From positions 1 through 13,333 of the forward strand of contig JAIRNQ010000076.1 of assembly GCA_031257955.1 (NCBI GenBank): DNA of 13,333 nucleotides, in the 5' to 3' direction. Positions 1 to 7,811 of this stretch are shown piece after piece. The notes beneath the pieces were generated by a model. It did no database searches. It saw nothing but the letters and a program-made list of their open reading frames with translations, and was not told the DNA's origin. A program made the position numbers and the translations under genes. Source of the stretch: Deltaproteobacteria bacterium. GTDB taxonomy: Bacteria > Desulfobacterota > Desulfarculia > Adiutricales > Adiutricaceae. The number at the start of each line of letters is the position of its first letter. The stretch's first letter is position 1.

Positions 1-2320
1 CGTCGATGATGGTGGCGAACTCGGGCAGGCGGTTCAGGAGTTTGAGGGCCGAGAGTTCGACGCGCATGACCTCGGGGCTGGCCGGGGGCTGAGGCGGGCG
101 GTTGGCCGGGAGGACCGGGCGCCAGAGGTGGGCCAGGGTGTCGGTGTTGGCTTTGCCTTGGCGGCTGGCGGCGTGGGCCTGGGCCATCTGGTCGGTGGCG
201 GAGGCGTATTCCGGGTGGGCCTTGGTCACGGCCTTGAGGGAGCGCTCGGCCTGGGAGCGGTAAGAGTTGGCCTCTTTGGAGCGGCCCATGGCGCCGACCA
301 GCCAAGCCAGGCGGAGGTAGAGGACCGGGGCTAGGGGGTGGCTATCGACGGTTTTGCCGCTCACGAGTTTTTTGGCGGCGGTCAGCCCGGCCACCAGTTC
401 CATCTCGGCCTCGACCGGGGCGCGGTTTTGGTTGAGGAGAAGTTCCGAGAGCCGCAGGGAGAGGACGAAGAGGCTGGTCCGGGTCTGGCGTTCGGTACCT
501 GGCATGGTGGCGGCCACTTCCCGGGCTTGGCGCAGGGCGGCCTCGGCGCCGGCCGGGTCGTCCAGCTCCAGGCGTTCCGAGGAGAGGAGGGCCAGGGCGT
601 CGATCAGCCTAGGCTTGGGGAGGTCGGTCTTTTCGGCCAGGGCGGAGAGGCCGGTTTTGGTCAGATCCGTGAGGATGTCCGCGGAAGGCTGCAGTTCGTT
701 AATGGAGGCGTAGCCCTTGGCCACGTCCAAACAGAGCGAGAGAAGCTCGGCGAAGGCCTCGGGCGGGTAGGGTCCCCGGCACGTGGGCTGGGCCCCGCCG
801 GTGAGGTTGGCGGCCATGGCCATGGACAGGGCCGGCAGGACCTTGGAGTTGGGATGGTTGGCCTTGAGGTGGGCGGCGATTTCCCGGGCCGCTTCCCGGT
901 CGAAGGGGCTGGCGGGCACGGTAAGATCGGCCGGGGCCACCGGGGGCGGGGGCTCGGGCAGGGGAGGCAATTGGTCGGTTTGGCCGGCCGAGGGGCTGGC
1001 TTCAGGGCCGGAGACGGGTCCGGACGCTGGTCCGGACGAGGTGTCGGGCTCGGCCGAGGCGACCTCAGTCGCTTGGCCTGGGGTTGGGGCCGGCGCGTCG
1101 CCGGGCGCGGCCGGGGGCGCCTCGGGAGGTTGAAAGAGGGCGCGCAGTTCCTCGCCGCGGCCTTGGTCCTCGAAGGCCAAAAACAGGATGGAGAGGGAGT
1201 CGCGCATGACCGGCTGGGTTTGGTCGGCCCCGGCCTCGATGGCTTGGCCCACGGCCTCTAGGAGCAGATCCCCGGCCACGGCCGAGCGGGAGAGGGCCAT
1301 GAGGGAGGTGGCCATGGAGTTGACGGCGGCCAGGGTTTTGGAGTCGGCCGGGCCCAGTTCCTTATTCCGTATGCGCCAGGAGATTCCGGCCTCGTTGAGG
1401 CCGTTTTCGTAATCCTGTTGGTGGAAGAGGGCCAGGGCCAAGCCCAGGCGGTCGGAGGCTTCCTTTAGGCCGCCCTTTTCCGCGGGTTGGCCCGAGAGGG
1501 CCAGGGCCTGGGAATAATTGGCTTTGGCTTGGCCGTAGTTTAGGAGCCTGAGGTCGGTCGCGGCGATGAGGGAGAGGAGCCTCGGGTCGGGGCTGGCCGG
1601 ATCCTGGAGGGACTCGAAGGCGGTGAGCGCCTCCTCAAAGCGGAAGTCCAGAAAGGCCTCGATGCCGGCGGCCAGGGTCTGGCCCCGGGCGCCGGCGGTT
1701 TGCAGATCGGCCAGCCAGGGCGGTTTGGTGAAGATGGGGGCGGCCTCGGAGCCGTCCACCCAGTTCCAGGCCCCGTCCAGGGCCGAGTTTAGGGCGGCCT
1801 GGCTTTGGGAATCGTCTTCGGCCCCGGTCCGGAGGAAGAGAAACGAATAGGCCACGGCGGCGGCGACCACCGCCAGGGCCAAGGCCAAGAGGGCGCCGCC
1901 CTTGCGGGCCGGGCTCCAGGAGGCCGGGGTTATCTTGGCCAGTATTTTGGCGTTCCCCAGGGTGGCCTGGAGGTTTTGGAGTTTGCCGCGGAGACCGGTT
2001 TTGGGCGGCTCGGCGACCGGAGGGGCCACGGTAGCGTCTGGCCCGGGAGTTTGTGCCCCGGGAGCTTGTGGGCCGGCTGGCGGTGGACCGGGCGCCGGTG
2101 GGCCTTGCTCACGGGGGCCGGGGCTTTGGGGGTCGCCTATCGGGCCAATTGTTGGCCCTGGGGCTGGCCCGGGGTCGGGTCCCGGGCCCAGGTTGGGATC
2201 GGGGACAAAGTTGGGGCCAGGGGCGCCGCCAGGAGACTCGGGCGGGGGCCCGGCTGGGACGCCGACGGGGGACCCGGAAGGGGTTTGGCCGGGGCGGCCC
2301 TGGAAGGGAGCGTCGGCCAT
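1..2320 (-). CDS. Single-pass membrane protein with TPR-like repeats (C-terminus beyond window)
   Basis: An uninterrupted reading frame of 773 codons runs off the left edge. I do not recognise a named family. Residues 1-113 are a low-complexity proline/glycine-rich segment (about 37 prolines), presumably disordered. Residues 141-162 form one hydrophobic membrane segment preceded by basic residues (K110, R112, K113, R139, K140), which predicts a cytoplasmic N-terminus and an outside C-terminus. Residues 185-393 are helical and alanine/leucine-rich with TPR-like spacing (for example around 214-275 and 292-350). Residues 397-473 are a second proline-rich linker, and 474-773 a second helical TPR-like block. 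The ATG lies 2 nt after the nadB stop with no good Shine-Dalgarno, suggesting translational coupling to nadB. TPR domains usually bind proteins; any link to NAD synthesis is unproven. Long open frames on the other strand here are GC-rich shadows. Confidence 0.82.
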   Translation of the reverse strand, partial: MADAPFQGRPGQTPSGSPVGVPAGPPPESPGGAPGPNFVPDPNLGPGPDPGPAPGPTIGPIGDPQSPGPREQGPPAPGPPPAGPQAPGAQTPGPDATVAPPVAEPPKTGLRGKLQNLQATLGNAKILAKITPASWSPARKGGALLALALAVVAAAVAYSFLFLRTGAEDDSQSQAALNSALDGAWNWVDGSEAAPIFTKPPWLADLQTAGARGQTLAAGIEAFLDFRFEEALTAFESLQDPASPDPRLLSLIAATDLRLLNYGQAKANYSQALALSGQPAEKGGLKEASDRLGLALALFHQQDYENGLNEAGISWRIRNKELGPADSKTLAAVNSMATSLMALSRSAVAGDLLLEAVGQAIEAGADQTQPVMRDSLSILFLAFEDQGRGEELRALFQPPEAPPAAPGDAPAPTPGQATEVASAEPDTSSGPASGPVSGPEASPSAGQTDQLPPLPEPPPPVAPADLTVPASPFDREAAREIAAHLKANHPNSKVLPALSMAMAANLTGGAQPTCRGPYPPEAFAELLSLCLDVAKGYASINELQPSADILTDLTKTGLSALAEKTDLPKPRLIDALALLSSERLELDDPAGAEAALRQAREVAATMPGTERQTRTSLFVLSLRLSELLLNQNRAPVEAEMELVAGLTAAKKLVSGKTVDSHPLAPVLYLRLAWLVGAMGRSKEANSYRSQAERSLKAVTKAHPEYASATDQMAQAHAASRQGKANTDTLAHLWRPVLPANRPPQPPASPEVMRVELSALKLLNRLPEFATIID

Positions 2321-2322
2321 GT

Positions 2323-3951
2323 TTAGAGATTACCGGCCGGGGCCAGGATGGACCTGGGGGAGGGGTTTTCCAAGACAGTGTCGCGCAGGAAGCGGGCGTC
2401 GTCGCGGTTGGGCCAGGAGAGGCTGTAGTGTAGGCCACGGCTTTCTTTGCGCAGGGTGGCCGAGCGGATGATGAGATCGGCCACGACGGCGATGTTGCGG
2501 ACCTCGATGAGGTCGGCGTCCACCTCGAAGTTGCGGAAAAAATCGTCGATCTCGGACTTCACCAGATCCATCCGCTGGGCGGCCATGGCCAGGCGCTGAT
2601 CGGATCGGACCAGGCCCACGTAGTTCCACATGAAGCGGCGGATCTCGTCCCAGCTGTGGGAGATGAGGACCGCCTCCGAAGGGAGGTGCCCGACCCGGCC
2701 GTCTGGCCAGGGGCTGATGTCGGAACTGTCCGGTTCCCGGCGGGAGCGTATTTCTTGGGCCGCGGCCTTGGAGGCCCGGTCGGCCATGACCAGCGCTTCC
2801 AAGAGGCTATTGGAGGCCAAGCGGTTGGCCCCGTGGAGGCCGGTCGCGGCCACTTCGCCTATGGCGTAGAGACCGACCACATTAGTCCGCCCGTCCAGAT
2901 CCACTTCCAAGCCGCCGCACTGGTAGTGGGCGGCCGGGACGACCGGGATGGGCTCACGGGTGATGTCGATGCCTAAGGAGAGACAGGTGGTGTAAATCTT
3001 GGGGAAGCGGTCTTTGATGAATTCGGCCGGCTTGTGGGTTATGTCCAGAAAGACGTTTTCGGCCCCGGTTCGCTTCATGGAGGCGTCTATGGCCAGGGCC
3101 ACCACGTCCCTGAGGGCCAGATCGCCCTGGGGGTGGCCTTCCATAATGGCCCTCCCCTCAAAGTCGATAAGGCGCCCGCCCTCGCCGCGCACGGCCTCGG
3201 AAATTAAAAAATTTCTGGTCTGGGGGTGGTAGAGGCAGGTGGGGTGGAATTGGACGAATTCCATGTTGGAGACTTTGGCCCCGGCCCGCCAGCCGATGGC
3301 CAGCCCGTCGCCGGTGGCCCCGTCGGGGTTGGTGGTGTAGAGGTAGACCTTCCCGGAGCCGCCGGTGGCCAGGATCACCGCCTTGGCCAGAAAGGGCGAA
3401 ATGAGCCCCGTGGCCGTGTCCAGTACCCATAGGCCTATGGGCCGGCGGGTCCCGTCGGGATCGGTCTTGAGGATCAGATCCAGGGCCTGGTGTTTTTCCA
3501 GTATTTCGACGTTGCCGTCGGCCTCGGCCAGTTCCCCCAGAACCTTCTGGACGGCTTGGCCGGTCATGTCTTTGGCGTGGATAATCCGGCGCCGGCTGTG
3601 GCCGCCCTCGCGGCCCAGCTCCGGGACGTCGGGGTGATCGACTTGGGAGGTAAAGGGGACGCCCAGATCCAAGAGTTCCTTGATCATGGTCGGCCCGGCC
3701 TCCACCACGGTTTTGACGGCGTCGGGGTGGGAGAGGCCGCAGCCGGAGTCCAGCGTGTCCTCTACGTGGTATTCCAAAAGATCGTCGTTACCCATGACCG
3801 CGGCTATGCCGCCCTGGGCCAGATTGGTGTTGGTGTCGTTGGCGCTTTTCTTGGCCAAGAGGACGACCGAACCGTGATTTCGGGCCTTAAGGGCGAAACA
3901 TAAACCGGCCACGCCCGTGCCTACGACCAGAAAGTCCGATTTGCGGATCAA
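2323..3951 (-). CDS. nadB: L-aspartate oxidase
   Basis: This flavoprotein oxidises L-aspartate to iminoaspartate, the first step of de novo NAD synthesis; NadA then forms quinolinate. The 542 residues match the family's usual length (about 530-540). Visible features are the FAD dinucleotide motif G11-x-G13-x-x-G16, the NLAQGGIAAV block (43-52), EGGHSRRRIIHAKD (115-128), HPT at 236-238, RGEGG (255-259), R281 in LRDVV, HYQCGG (342-347) and GANRLASNSLLE (374-385), which correspond to the substrate-binding and catalytic histidines and arginines of the family, so the enzyme looks intact. The start is TTG, chosen because GGAGG lies about 8 nt upstream and the FAD motif begins ten residues later. 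It follows argF after 264 nt; nadA and nadC are not in this window. The next gene starts 2 nt after the stop. Confidence 0.97.
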   Translation of the reverse strand: MIRKSDFLVVGTGVAGLCFALKARNHGSVVLLAKKSANDTNTNLAQGGIAAVMGNDDLLEYHVEDTLDSGCGLSHPDAVKTVVEAGPTMIKELLDLGVPFTSQVDHPDVPELGREGGHSRRRIIHAKDMTGQAVQKVLGELAEADGNVEILEKHQALDLILKTDPDGTRRPIGLWVLDTATGLISPFLAKAVILATGGSGKVYLYTTNPDGATGDGLAIGWRAGAKVSNMEFVQFHPTCLYHPQTRNFLISEAVRGEGGRLIDFEGRAIMEGHPQGDLALRDVVALAIDASMKRTGAENVFLDITHKPAEFIKDRFPKIYTTCLSLGIDITREPIPVVPAAHYQCGGLEVDLDGRTNVVGLYAIGEVAATGLHGANRLASNSLLEALVMADRASKAAAQEIRSRREPDSSDISPWPDGRVGHLPSEAVLISHSWDEIRRFMWNYVGLVRSDQRLAMAAQRMDLVKSEIDDFFRNFEVDADLIEVRNIAVVADLIIRSATLRKESRGLHYSLSWPNRDDARFLRDTVLENPSPRSILAPAGNL

Positions 3952-4023
3952 AGGCAGCCCCTCCAGGCTCCGGGCCGGCGCCCGCGGCGCTCCCCGGGCC
4001 CTCGAAAGTTCGGGCCGGCGAAA

Positions 4024-4053
4024 CCTTTATCGCCCTTTGCCACCCTTTAGGCC
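4024..4053. repeat. Three 10-bp tandem units upstream of nadB
   Basis: The motif CCTTT recurs at exactly 10-bp intervals (4024, 4034, 4044), reading as AAAGG three times on the coding strand, about 75-125 nt before the nadB start. The remaining bases of the units differ. The role is unknown; the period is close to one helical turn and matches the array before argB. Confidence 0.5.
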
Positions 4054-4090
4054 CTGGCCGGTTGGCCCAGCGGGCGCCGGGGCTGGCGTT

Positions 4091-4106
4091 GGGCGGATCG
4101 CCGCCC
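4091..4106. other. Perfect 6-bp hairpin in the argF-nadB spacer
   Basis: GGGCGG and CCGCCC flank the tetraloop ATCG. There is no T-run on either side, so it is not a standard intrinsic terminator. It may cap the 3' end of an argF transcript or simply reflect GC-rich spacer. The rest of the spacer (3952-4215) shows no gene. Confidence 0.45.
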
Positions 4107-4215
4107 TTCCCATGGCCAGGGTTAGGCTCAAACGCGCCGATCCTGGGCCGAAGCTAAAGCCAAGCCGCGCCGCCGGCGGAACCCAAGGGGTCCCCCAATG
4201 GAGCGGGGTGTGGGA

Positions 4216-5139
4216 TCAAAGTGGGGGGATCAAATACTCCAAGAGGGCCTTCTGGGCGTGAAGGCGGTTTTCGGCCTGGTCGAAGATGACCGAGGCCGGG
4301 CTCTCAAGAACTTCGTCGGTGACTTCCTCCCCGGGGTGGGCCGGAAGACAGTGCATAAAAATGGCCCCGGGGGCGGCTTTGGCCATGAGCTCCGAATTTA
4401 CTTGGTAGCCCTTAAAATCTTTCAGGCGCTTTTCATACTCTTCATTCTGGTCCATTGAGGCGTAGACGTCGGCGTTAACCGCCCCGGCCCCGGCCACCGC
4501 CTCGGCCGGTGAGCGCATAAGCTTAACCTTGGGGTTGTCGTTGATGGCCTTGCGCAAGATGGTCTGGTCTGGCTCGTAGCCTTCGGGGCAAGCCAGGTGG
4601 AGGCCAAAGCCAAAGACGGCCGCGGCTTCCAGCCAGGAGTTGGCCATGTTATGGCCGTCGCCCACCCAGGCCACCAGCTGGTTCTCCAGGGGCCGACCGT
4701 CCAATATCTCAACGAAGGTAAAGACGTCGGACATCACTTGGCAAGGGTGCTGCTCGTTGGTCAGGGCGTTGATTATGGGGATGGTGGCCCGCTCGGCCAA
4801 GCCGCGCAGCTCACTTTCGTTAAAGGTCCGGATGACCAGGGCGGAAAGGTAGCGGGAGAAGACCCGGGCCGAGTGGCTCAGGGGCTCGCCCCTGGTGAAC
4901 TGGGTCTCGGAGACGTTCATGGCCAAGGGCACCCCGCCCAGCTCGGAGACGGCGCAGTTAAAGCTGATCCTGGTCCTGGTCGAAGGCTTGGCGAAGACGA
5001 GGCCCACGGAGCGCCCGCCCAGGTGGGGGCGGAGATACTGGCCCCGCAGGCGCTCGGCCTTGAGTTTTTTGGCCCGGGAAAAAACGTGGGCGTATTCGTC
5101 GATGGAGAGATCCCTAAATGTGATGTAGTTTTTAGCCAT
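4216..5139 (-). CDS. argF: Ornithine carbamoyltransferase
   Basis: The enzyme transfers the carbamoyl group of carbamoyl phosphate to ornithine, giving citrulline, in cytoplasmic arginine synthesis. The 307 residues fit the catalytic-trimer family. The carbamoyl-phosphate site STRTR is at 53-57, HPCQ at 131-134, and the ornithine-side HCLPAHPGEEV at 263-273, which argues for true OTC rather than acetylornithine carbamoyltransferase. GDGHNMANS (160-168) and the C-terminal AENRLHAQKALL are also typical. One deviation is visible: the usual Ser-Met-Gly of the mobile ornithine loop reads S228-M229-D230. The ATG is preceded by AAGGA with a spacing of about 8 nt, the last unit of a tandem array in the argD-argF spacer. 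argG and argH do not follow; nadB does. Confidence 0.96.
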   Translation of the reverse strand: MAKNYITFRDLSIDEYAHVFSRAKKLKAERLRGQYLRPHLGGRSVGLVFAKPSTRTRISFNCAVSELGGVPLAMNVSETQFTRGEPLSHSARVFSRYLSALVIRTFNESELRGLAERATIPIINALTNEQHPCQVMSDVFTFVEILDGRPLENQLVAWVGDGHNMANSWLEAAAVFGFGLHLACPEGYEPDQTILRKAINDNPKVKLMRSPAEAVAGAGAVNADVYASMDQNEEYEKRLKDFKGYQVNSELMAKAAPGAIFMHCLPAHPGEEVTDEVLESPASVIFDQAENRLHAQKALLEYLIPPL

Positions 5140-5148
5140 TAATTATTT

Positions 5149-5340
5149 CCTTAGCGTTGTTTCCGGAGCGTAATCCTTAGCGTCTTTTCCGGAATCCAAT
5201 CCGTAGAGCGTTTAACCGCGGACTCAAAACCCTAGCGCTTTTTCGATTTTGCGGGTAAACATCCAAGGGGGACTTATAGTTAGTCCGTGGCGCTTTTATT
5301 TTGGGAAGCAAAACCTTAGCGCTTATCCGGGTAAACTTCC
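5149..5340 (-). repeat. Degenerate 26-29 bp tandem array in the argF leader
   Basis: On the plus strand a motif like CCTTAGCGCTTTT recurs at 5149, 5175, 5201, 5230, 5285 and 5314, giving spacings of 26, 26, 29, 55 (two units with the middle one decayed) and 29. Read in the gene direction the unit is AAAAGCGCTAAGG. The first unit includes the last codons and stop of argD, and the last supplies the AAGGA Shine-Dalgarno of argF. The copies at 5314-5340 and 5230-5264 also share GTTTACCCG and GCGCTA(A/G)GGTTTTG, so the end of argD seems to have been copied downstream. It is not CRISPR: the copies are degenerate and lack unique spacers. Confidence 0.75.
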
Positions 5341-6530
5341 GACAGGGACTTGTCCAGGGCGGCCAGCAGCAGATCTATCTCGCTTTGGCTCACGTTTAGC
5401 GGGGGCACGAACCGCAGCACGTTTCCGGCCGTGGCGTTTACCAGAAAACCCTTGTCCCTTAAATCTTCGGACACCGGCCCGGCCGGCTCGGCCAGGGAAA
5501 GCCCCAGCATCAGCCCCAATCCCCTGGCGTTCTTGGCCAAGTGGGGGTATTTGGCCACCAGGATTTCCAGGCCGGCCAAAAAATGATCGCCCTTGTCCCT
5601 GACCGAGGCCAGGAAGGCCGGGACCAGAAGGCGGGTGGTCAGTTCCAGCGACAGGCCCATGGCCAGGGGGGCCCCGCCCACGGTGGTGGAGTGGCTGCCG
5701 GGCACCAGGGCGGCGCTGGGTTCCTCGGCGGATATCAGGGCCCCGATGGGAAAGCCGCAGCCCAGGGCTTTGCCCAAGGTTAACAGATCCGGCTTAATCC
5801 CAAAATGGCGGAAGGCAAAATCCTGGCCGGTCCGTCCCAAACCGGTTTGGATCTCGTCCAGAATCAGAAGGAGGCCCTTTTCGCGGCACAGATTGGCCAC
5901 TTGCTGAAGGTAGTCTTTGGGGGGAACCAACACCCCGCCCTCGCCCTGGACCGGCTCGAGCATAACGGCGCAGACCTCGGGGGTAACCGCCGCCGCCAGG
6001 GCTTCAATCTCGCCAAAGGGCACGTGGACAAAGCCCTCGAGCATGGGCTGAAAGCCGTGGTGGAGGTTGGGCTGGCCGGTGGCCGAGATGGCGCCCATGG
6101 TCCGGCCATGGAAGGAGTTTTGGGCGGCCAAGATGTGGAAACGCCCAGGCCCATGGCGGTCGAAGGAATGCTTGCGGGCCATTTTTATGGCCGCTTCGTT
6201 GGCCTCGGCCCCGCTGTTGCAAAAGAAGGCTTTGGAGAGGCCGGTGGCCGAGGTCAGAAGCTCGGCCATTCTGACCAGAGGCTCGTTCCAATAGACATTG
6301 GAGACGTGCCAGAGGGTCTCGGCTTGCCGGCTCAGGGCCCGGGTGGCAAAATCCGGGGAGTGGCCAAAGGCGCAAGTGGCAATGCCGGCCACGAAGTCCA
6401 GGTATTCTTTGCCGTCGGCGTCCCAGACCTTGGTGCCTTCGCCCCTGACCAGGACCAGGGGTTGCCTTTTGACGTTACCCAGAAGATGTTTCTCGCCTAA
6501 GGATATAATTTCTTTCGTAGATAGTGGCAT
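5316..6530 (-). CDS. argD: Acetylornithine aminotransferase
   Basis: This PLP-dependent class III aminotransferase converts N-acetylglutamate semialdehyde and glutamate to N2-acetylornithine, the step between the argC product and acetylornithine processing. The 404 residues match the family. Visible are the phosphate-binding NSGAEANEAAIKMAR (105-119), F140-H141-G142 whose aromatic residue stacks on PLP, the catalytic-site D225 in LDEIQTGLGRTG, and the Schiff-base lysine K254 in TLGKALGCG. The family's usual GGNPLA reads GGAPLA (285-290). The ATG has only a weak AGAAG upstream, but the N-terminus (RQPLVLVRGEG) aligns well with the family and no better start is near. A promoter-like sequence lies about 70 nt upstream. 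ArgD proteins can also act on succinyl-diaminopimelate; its place between argB and argF supports arginine synthesis. Confidence 0.96.
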   Translation of the reverse strand: MPLSTKEIISLGEKHLLGNVKRQPLVLVRGEGTKVWDADGKEYLDFVAGIATCAFGHSPDFATRALSRQAETLWHVSNVYWNEPLVRMAELLTSATGLSKAFFCNSGAEANEAAIKMARKHSFDRHGPGRFHILAAQNSFHGRTMGAISATGQPNLHHGFQPMLEGFVHVPFGEIEALAAAVTPEVCAVMLEPVQGEGGVLVPPKDYLQQVANLCREKGLLLILDEIQTGLGRTGQDFAFRHFGIKPDLLTLGKALGCGFPIGALISAEEPSAALVPGSHSTTVGGAPLAMGLSLELTTRLLVPAFLASVRDKGDHFLAGLEILVAKYPHLAKNARGLGLMLGLSLAEPAGPVSEDLRDKGFLVNATAGNVLRFVPPLNVSQSEIDLLLAALDKSLSEVYPDKR

Positions 6531-6604
6531 AAAAGCTTCTATATTTGATAATGTTAGGGGACGCGGTTAAATAAATAAAGAATAAAACTTGTGGCTTCTT
6601 CCCA

Positions 6605-6633
6605 ATTTTAGTCATCAATCCGACTTTCGTCAA
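6605..6633 (-). promoter_or_regulatory. Predicted sigma-70 promoter for argD
   Basis: TTGACG (6633-6628), a 17-nt spacer and TAAAAT (6610-6605) lie in an AT-rich stretch. Transcription would start near 6598, leaving a leader of about 68 nt before the argD ATG. This suggests argD and argF can be transcribed separately from argB. Only the motif is seen. Confidence 0.5.
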
Positions 6634-6732
6634 GCAAACATTTGGCCAAGGTACCCGCCCAAGCGGGCGCCCAAGGACCGTCGCCGGACTCAAAGGGTCC
6701 CGGTATCCCCCAGGGCCTTCCGGCCAGGGTCT

Positions 6733-6760
6733 CGGGAGGTCGGCCCCGGGAGGTCGGTCC
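6733..6760. repeat. 14-bp direct duplication between argB and argD
   Basis: CGGGAGGTCGG(C/T)CC occurs twice in direct succession, followed by a partial third CGGG. It is one of several short tandem duplications in the spacers here. Confidence 0.6.
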
Positions 6761-6900
6761 CGGGGGCGCCGAGCCGGACGCGCTGAGAGCGTCCATATGG
6801 CCGTTTTGGCGACCGGAGGGTAGGGAGGTACCTTCTCGGCTAAAAGATCTCACCACGAGCGCGTGAGGGGCCTTTACGGGCCGATTTGGAGGTGGTCACT

Positions 6901-7788
6901 TTAGAGGGTTACCTCTGTCCCGCAACCCCTGTCGGTGAAGAGTTCCAAAAGAAGGGCATGGGGTACCCTTCCGTCAATAATCGAGGAGGTCCCGCAGCCG
7001 CCCTTCAGGGCGGTCAGGCAGCAGTCCAGTTTGGGAAGCATGCCCCCGGTGATGGCCCCGGATCGCTTAAGTTCCAGGATTTGGGACTCCGACAGGCGCT
7101 CCAGCAGGGTGCCTTCCTTGTCCAGTACCCCGGTGACGTCGGTGAGCAGAATCATTTTTTTGGCGGCCAGGGCCACGGCCACCGCCCCGGCCACGGAGTC
7201 GGCGTTTATGTTGTAGGTGGTCCCGTTGTCGTCTACGCCTATGGGGGCGATGATGGGTATGAAGCCGCCGGCGGTCAGGTGGTTCAAAAGGGCCACGTTT
7301 ATCGAGGTGGGCTGGCCCACCAACCCGATGTCAATGATTTCTTCCGATGAGGGGTCCTCGCCGGGACTGGCCGGTGTCTTGGGGAGCCTTTTGCGGACGG
7401 CCCGGATGAGCCCGGCGTCTTTGCCGGAAAGGCCCACGGCCAAGGACCCGGCCCGGGTGACCCGGCTGACGATGTCTTTGCCGACTCGGCCGCAGAGGAC
7501 CATCTCGACCACTTCCATGGTGGCCTCGTCGGTGAACCTCTGGCCTTCGACGAAACGGAAATCGATCTTCAGGCGGTTCAAAAGCTCGTCGATCTGGGGG
7601 CCGCCGCCGTGGATGACCACCGGGTTCACGCCCACGAAACGAAGTAGCGATATGTCCTGGGCAAAACGGTTTCTCAAATCCTCGTCAACCATGGCGTGAC
7701 CGCCATATTTTATGACCAGGGTGGAACCGCTGTAGCGCCTAATGTAGGGAAGGGCCTCGACTAACAGGTCGGCCCTGGTCGCGGTCAT
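6901..7788 (-). CDS. argB: Acetylglutamate kinase
   Basis: The enzyme phosphorylates N-acetylglutamate, the committed and commonly feedback-controlled step of arginine synthesis. The 295 residues belong to the amino-acid kinase fold: K27 in VIKYGG (25-30), HGGGPQ (60-65), FTDEATMEVVEMVLCG (85-100), NINAD (193-197), LLTDVTGV (214-221) and K253 in GGMLPK are all present. The N-terminal helix before KYGG (EALPYIRRYSG) and the C-terminal IDGR-x-PHALLLELFT-x-x-G-x-GTEV are known features of arginine-inhibited hexameric kinases, so inhibition by arginine is a reasonable inference. Residues 137-150 hold a serine/proline-rich insertion of unknown effect. The ATG has an excellent AAGGAG five bases upstream. 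It lies 189 nt after hslU. Confidence 0.97.
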   Translation of the reverse strand: MTATRADLLVEALPYIRRYSGSTLVIKYGGHAMVDEDLRNRFAQDISLLRFVGVNPVVIHGGGPQIDELLNRLKIDFRFVEGQRFTDEATMEVVEMVLCGRVGKDIVSRVTRAGSLAVGLSGKDAGLIRAVRKRLPKTPASPGEDPSSEEIIDIGLVGQPTSINVALLNHLTAGGFIPIIAPIGVDDNGTTYNINADSVAGAVAVALAAKKMILLTDVTGVLDKEGTLLERLSESQILELKRSGAITGGMLPKLDCCLTALKGGCGTSSIIDGRVPHALLLELFTDRGCGTEVTL

Positions 7789-7793
7789 ATACG

Positions 7794-7799
7794 CTCCTT
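7794..7799 (-). promoter_or_regulatory. Strong Shine-Dalgarno of argB
   Basis: AAGGAG five bases before the ATG at 7788 fixes the argB start. It is the best ribosome-binding site in the window. Confidence 0.85.
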
Positions 7800-7811
7800 A
7801 AGAAAGATTTT

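Larger units (their letters stand above)
6531..6900. other. argB-argD spacer, no gene seen
   Basis: These 370 bases separate argB from argD. The argD-proximal 130 bases are AT-rich and hold a promoter-like element; the remainder is very GC-rich and contains a short tandem duplication and the 6-bp hairpin GGACGC/GCGTCC (6776-6794) without a T-run. Short open frames on both strands lack ribosome-binding sites and recognisable protein features. Confidence 0.6.

Noticed and set aside
338..1261. 307-codon plus-strand ORF, and others overlapping the TPR gene
   Set aside because: The products are glycine/arginine-rich low complexity with no family features. The minus frame is open for 773 codons and has a membrane helix and TPR-like periodicity.
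5805..6500. 231-codon plus-strand ORF opposite argD
   Set aside because: It is a shadow of argD, whose PLP-site motifs are all present on the minus strand.
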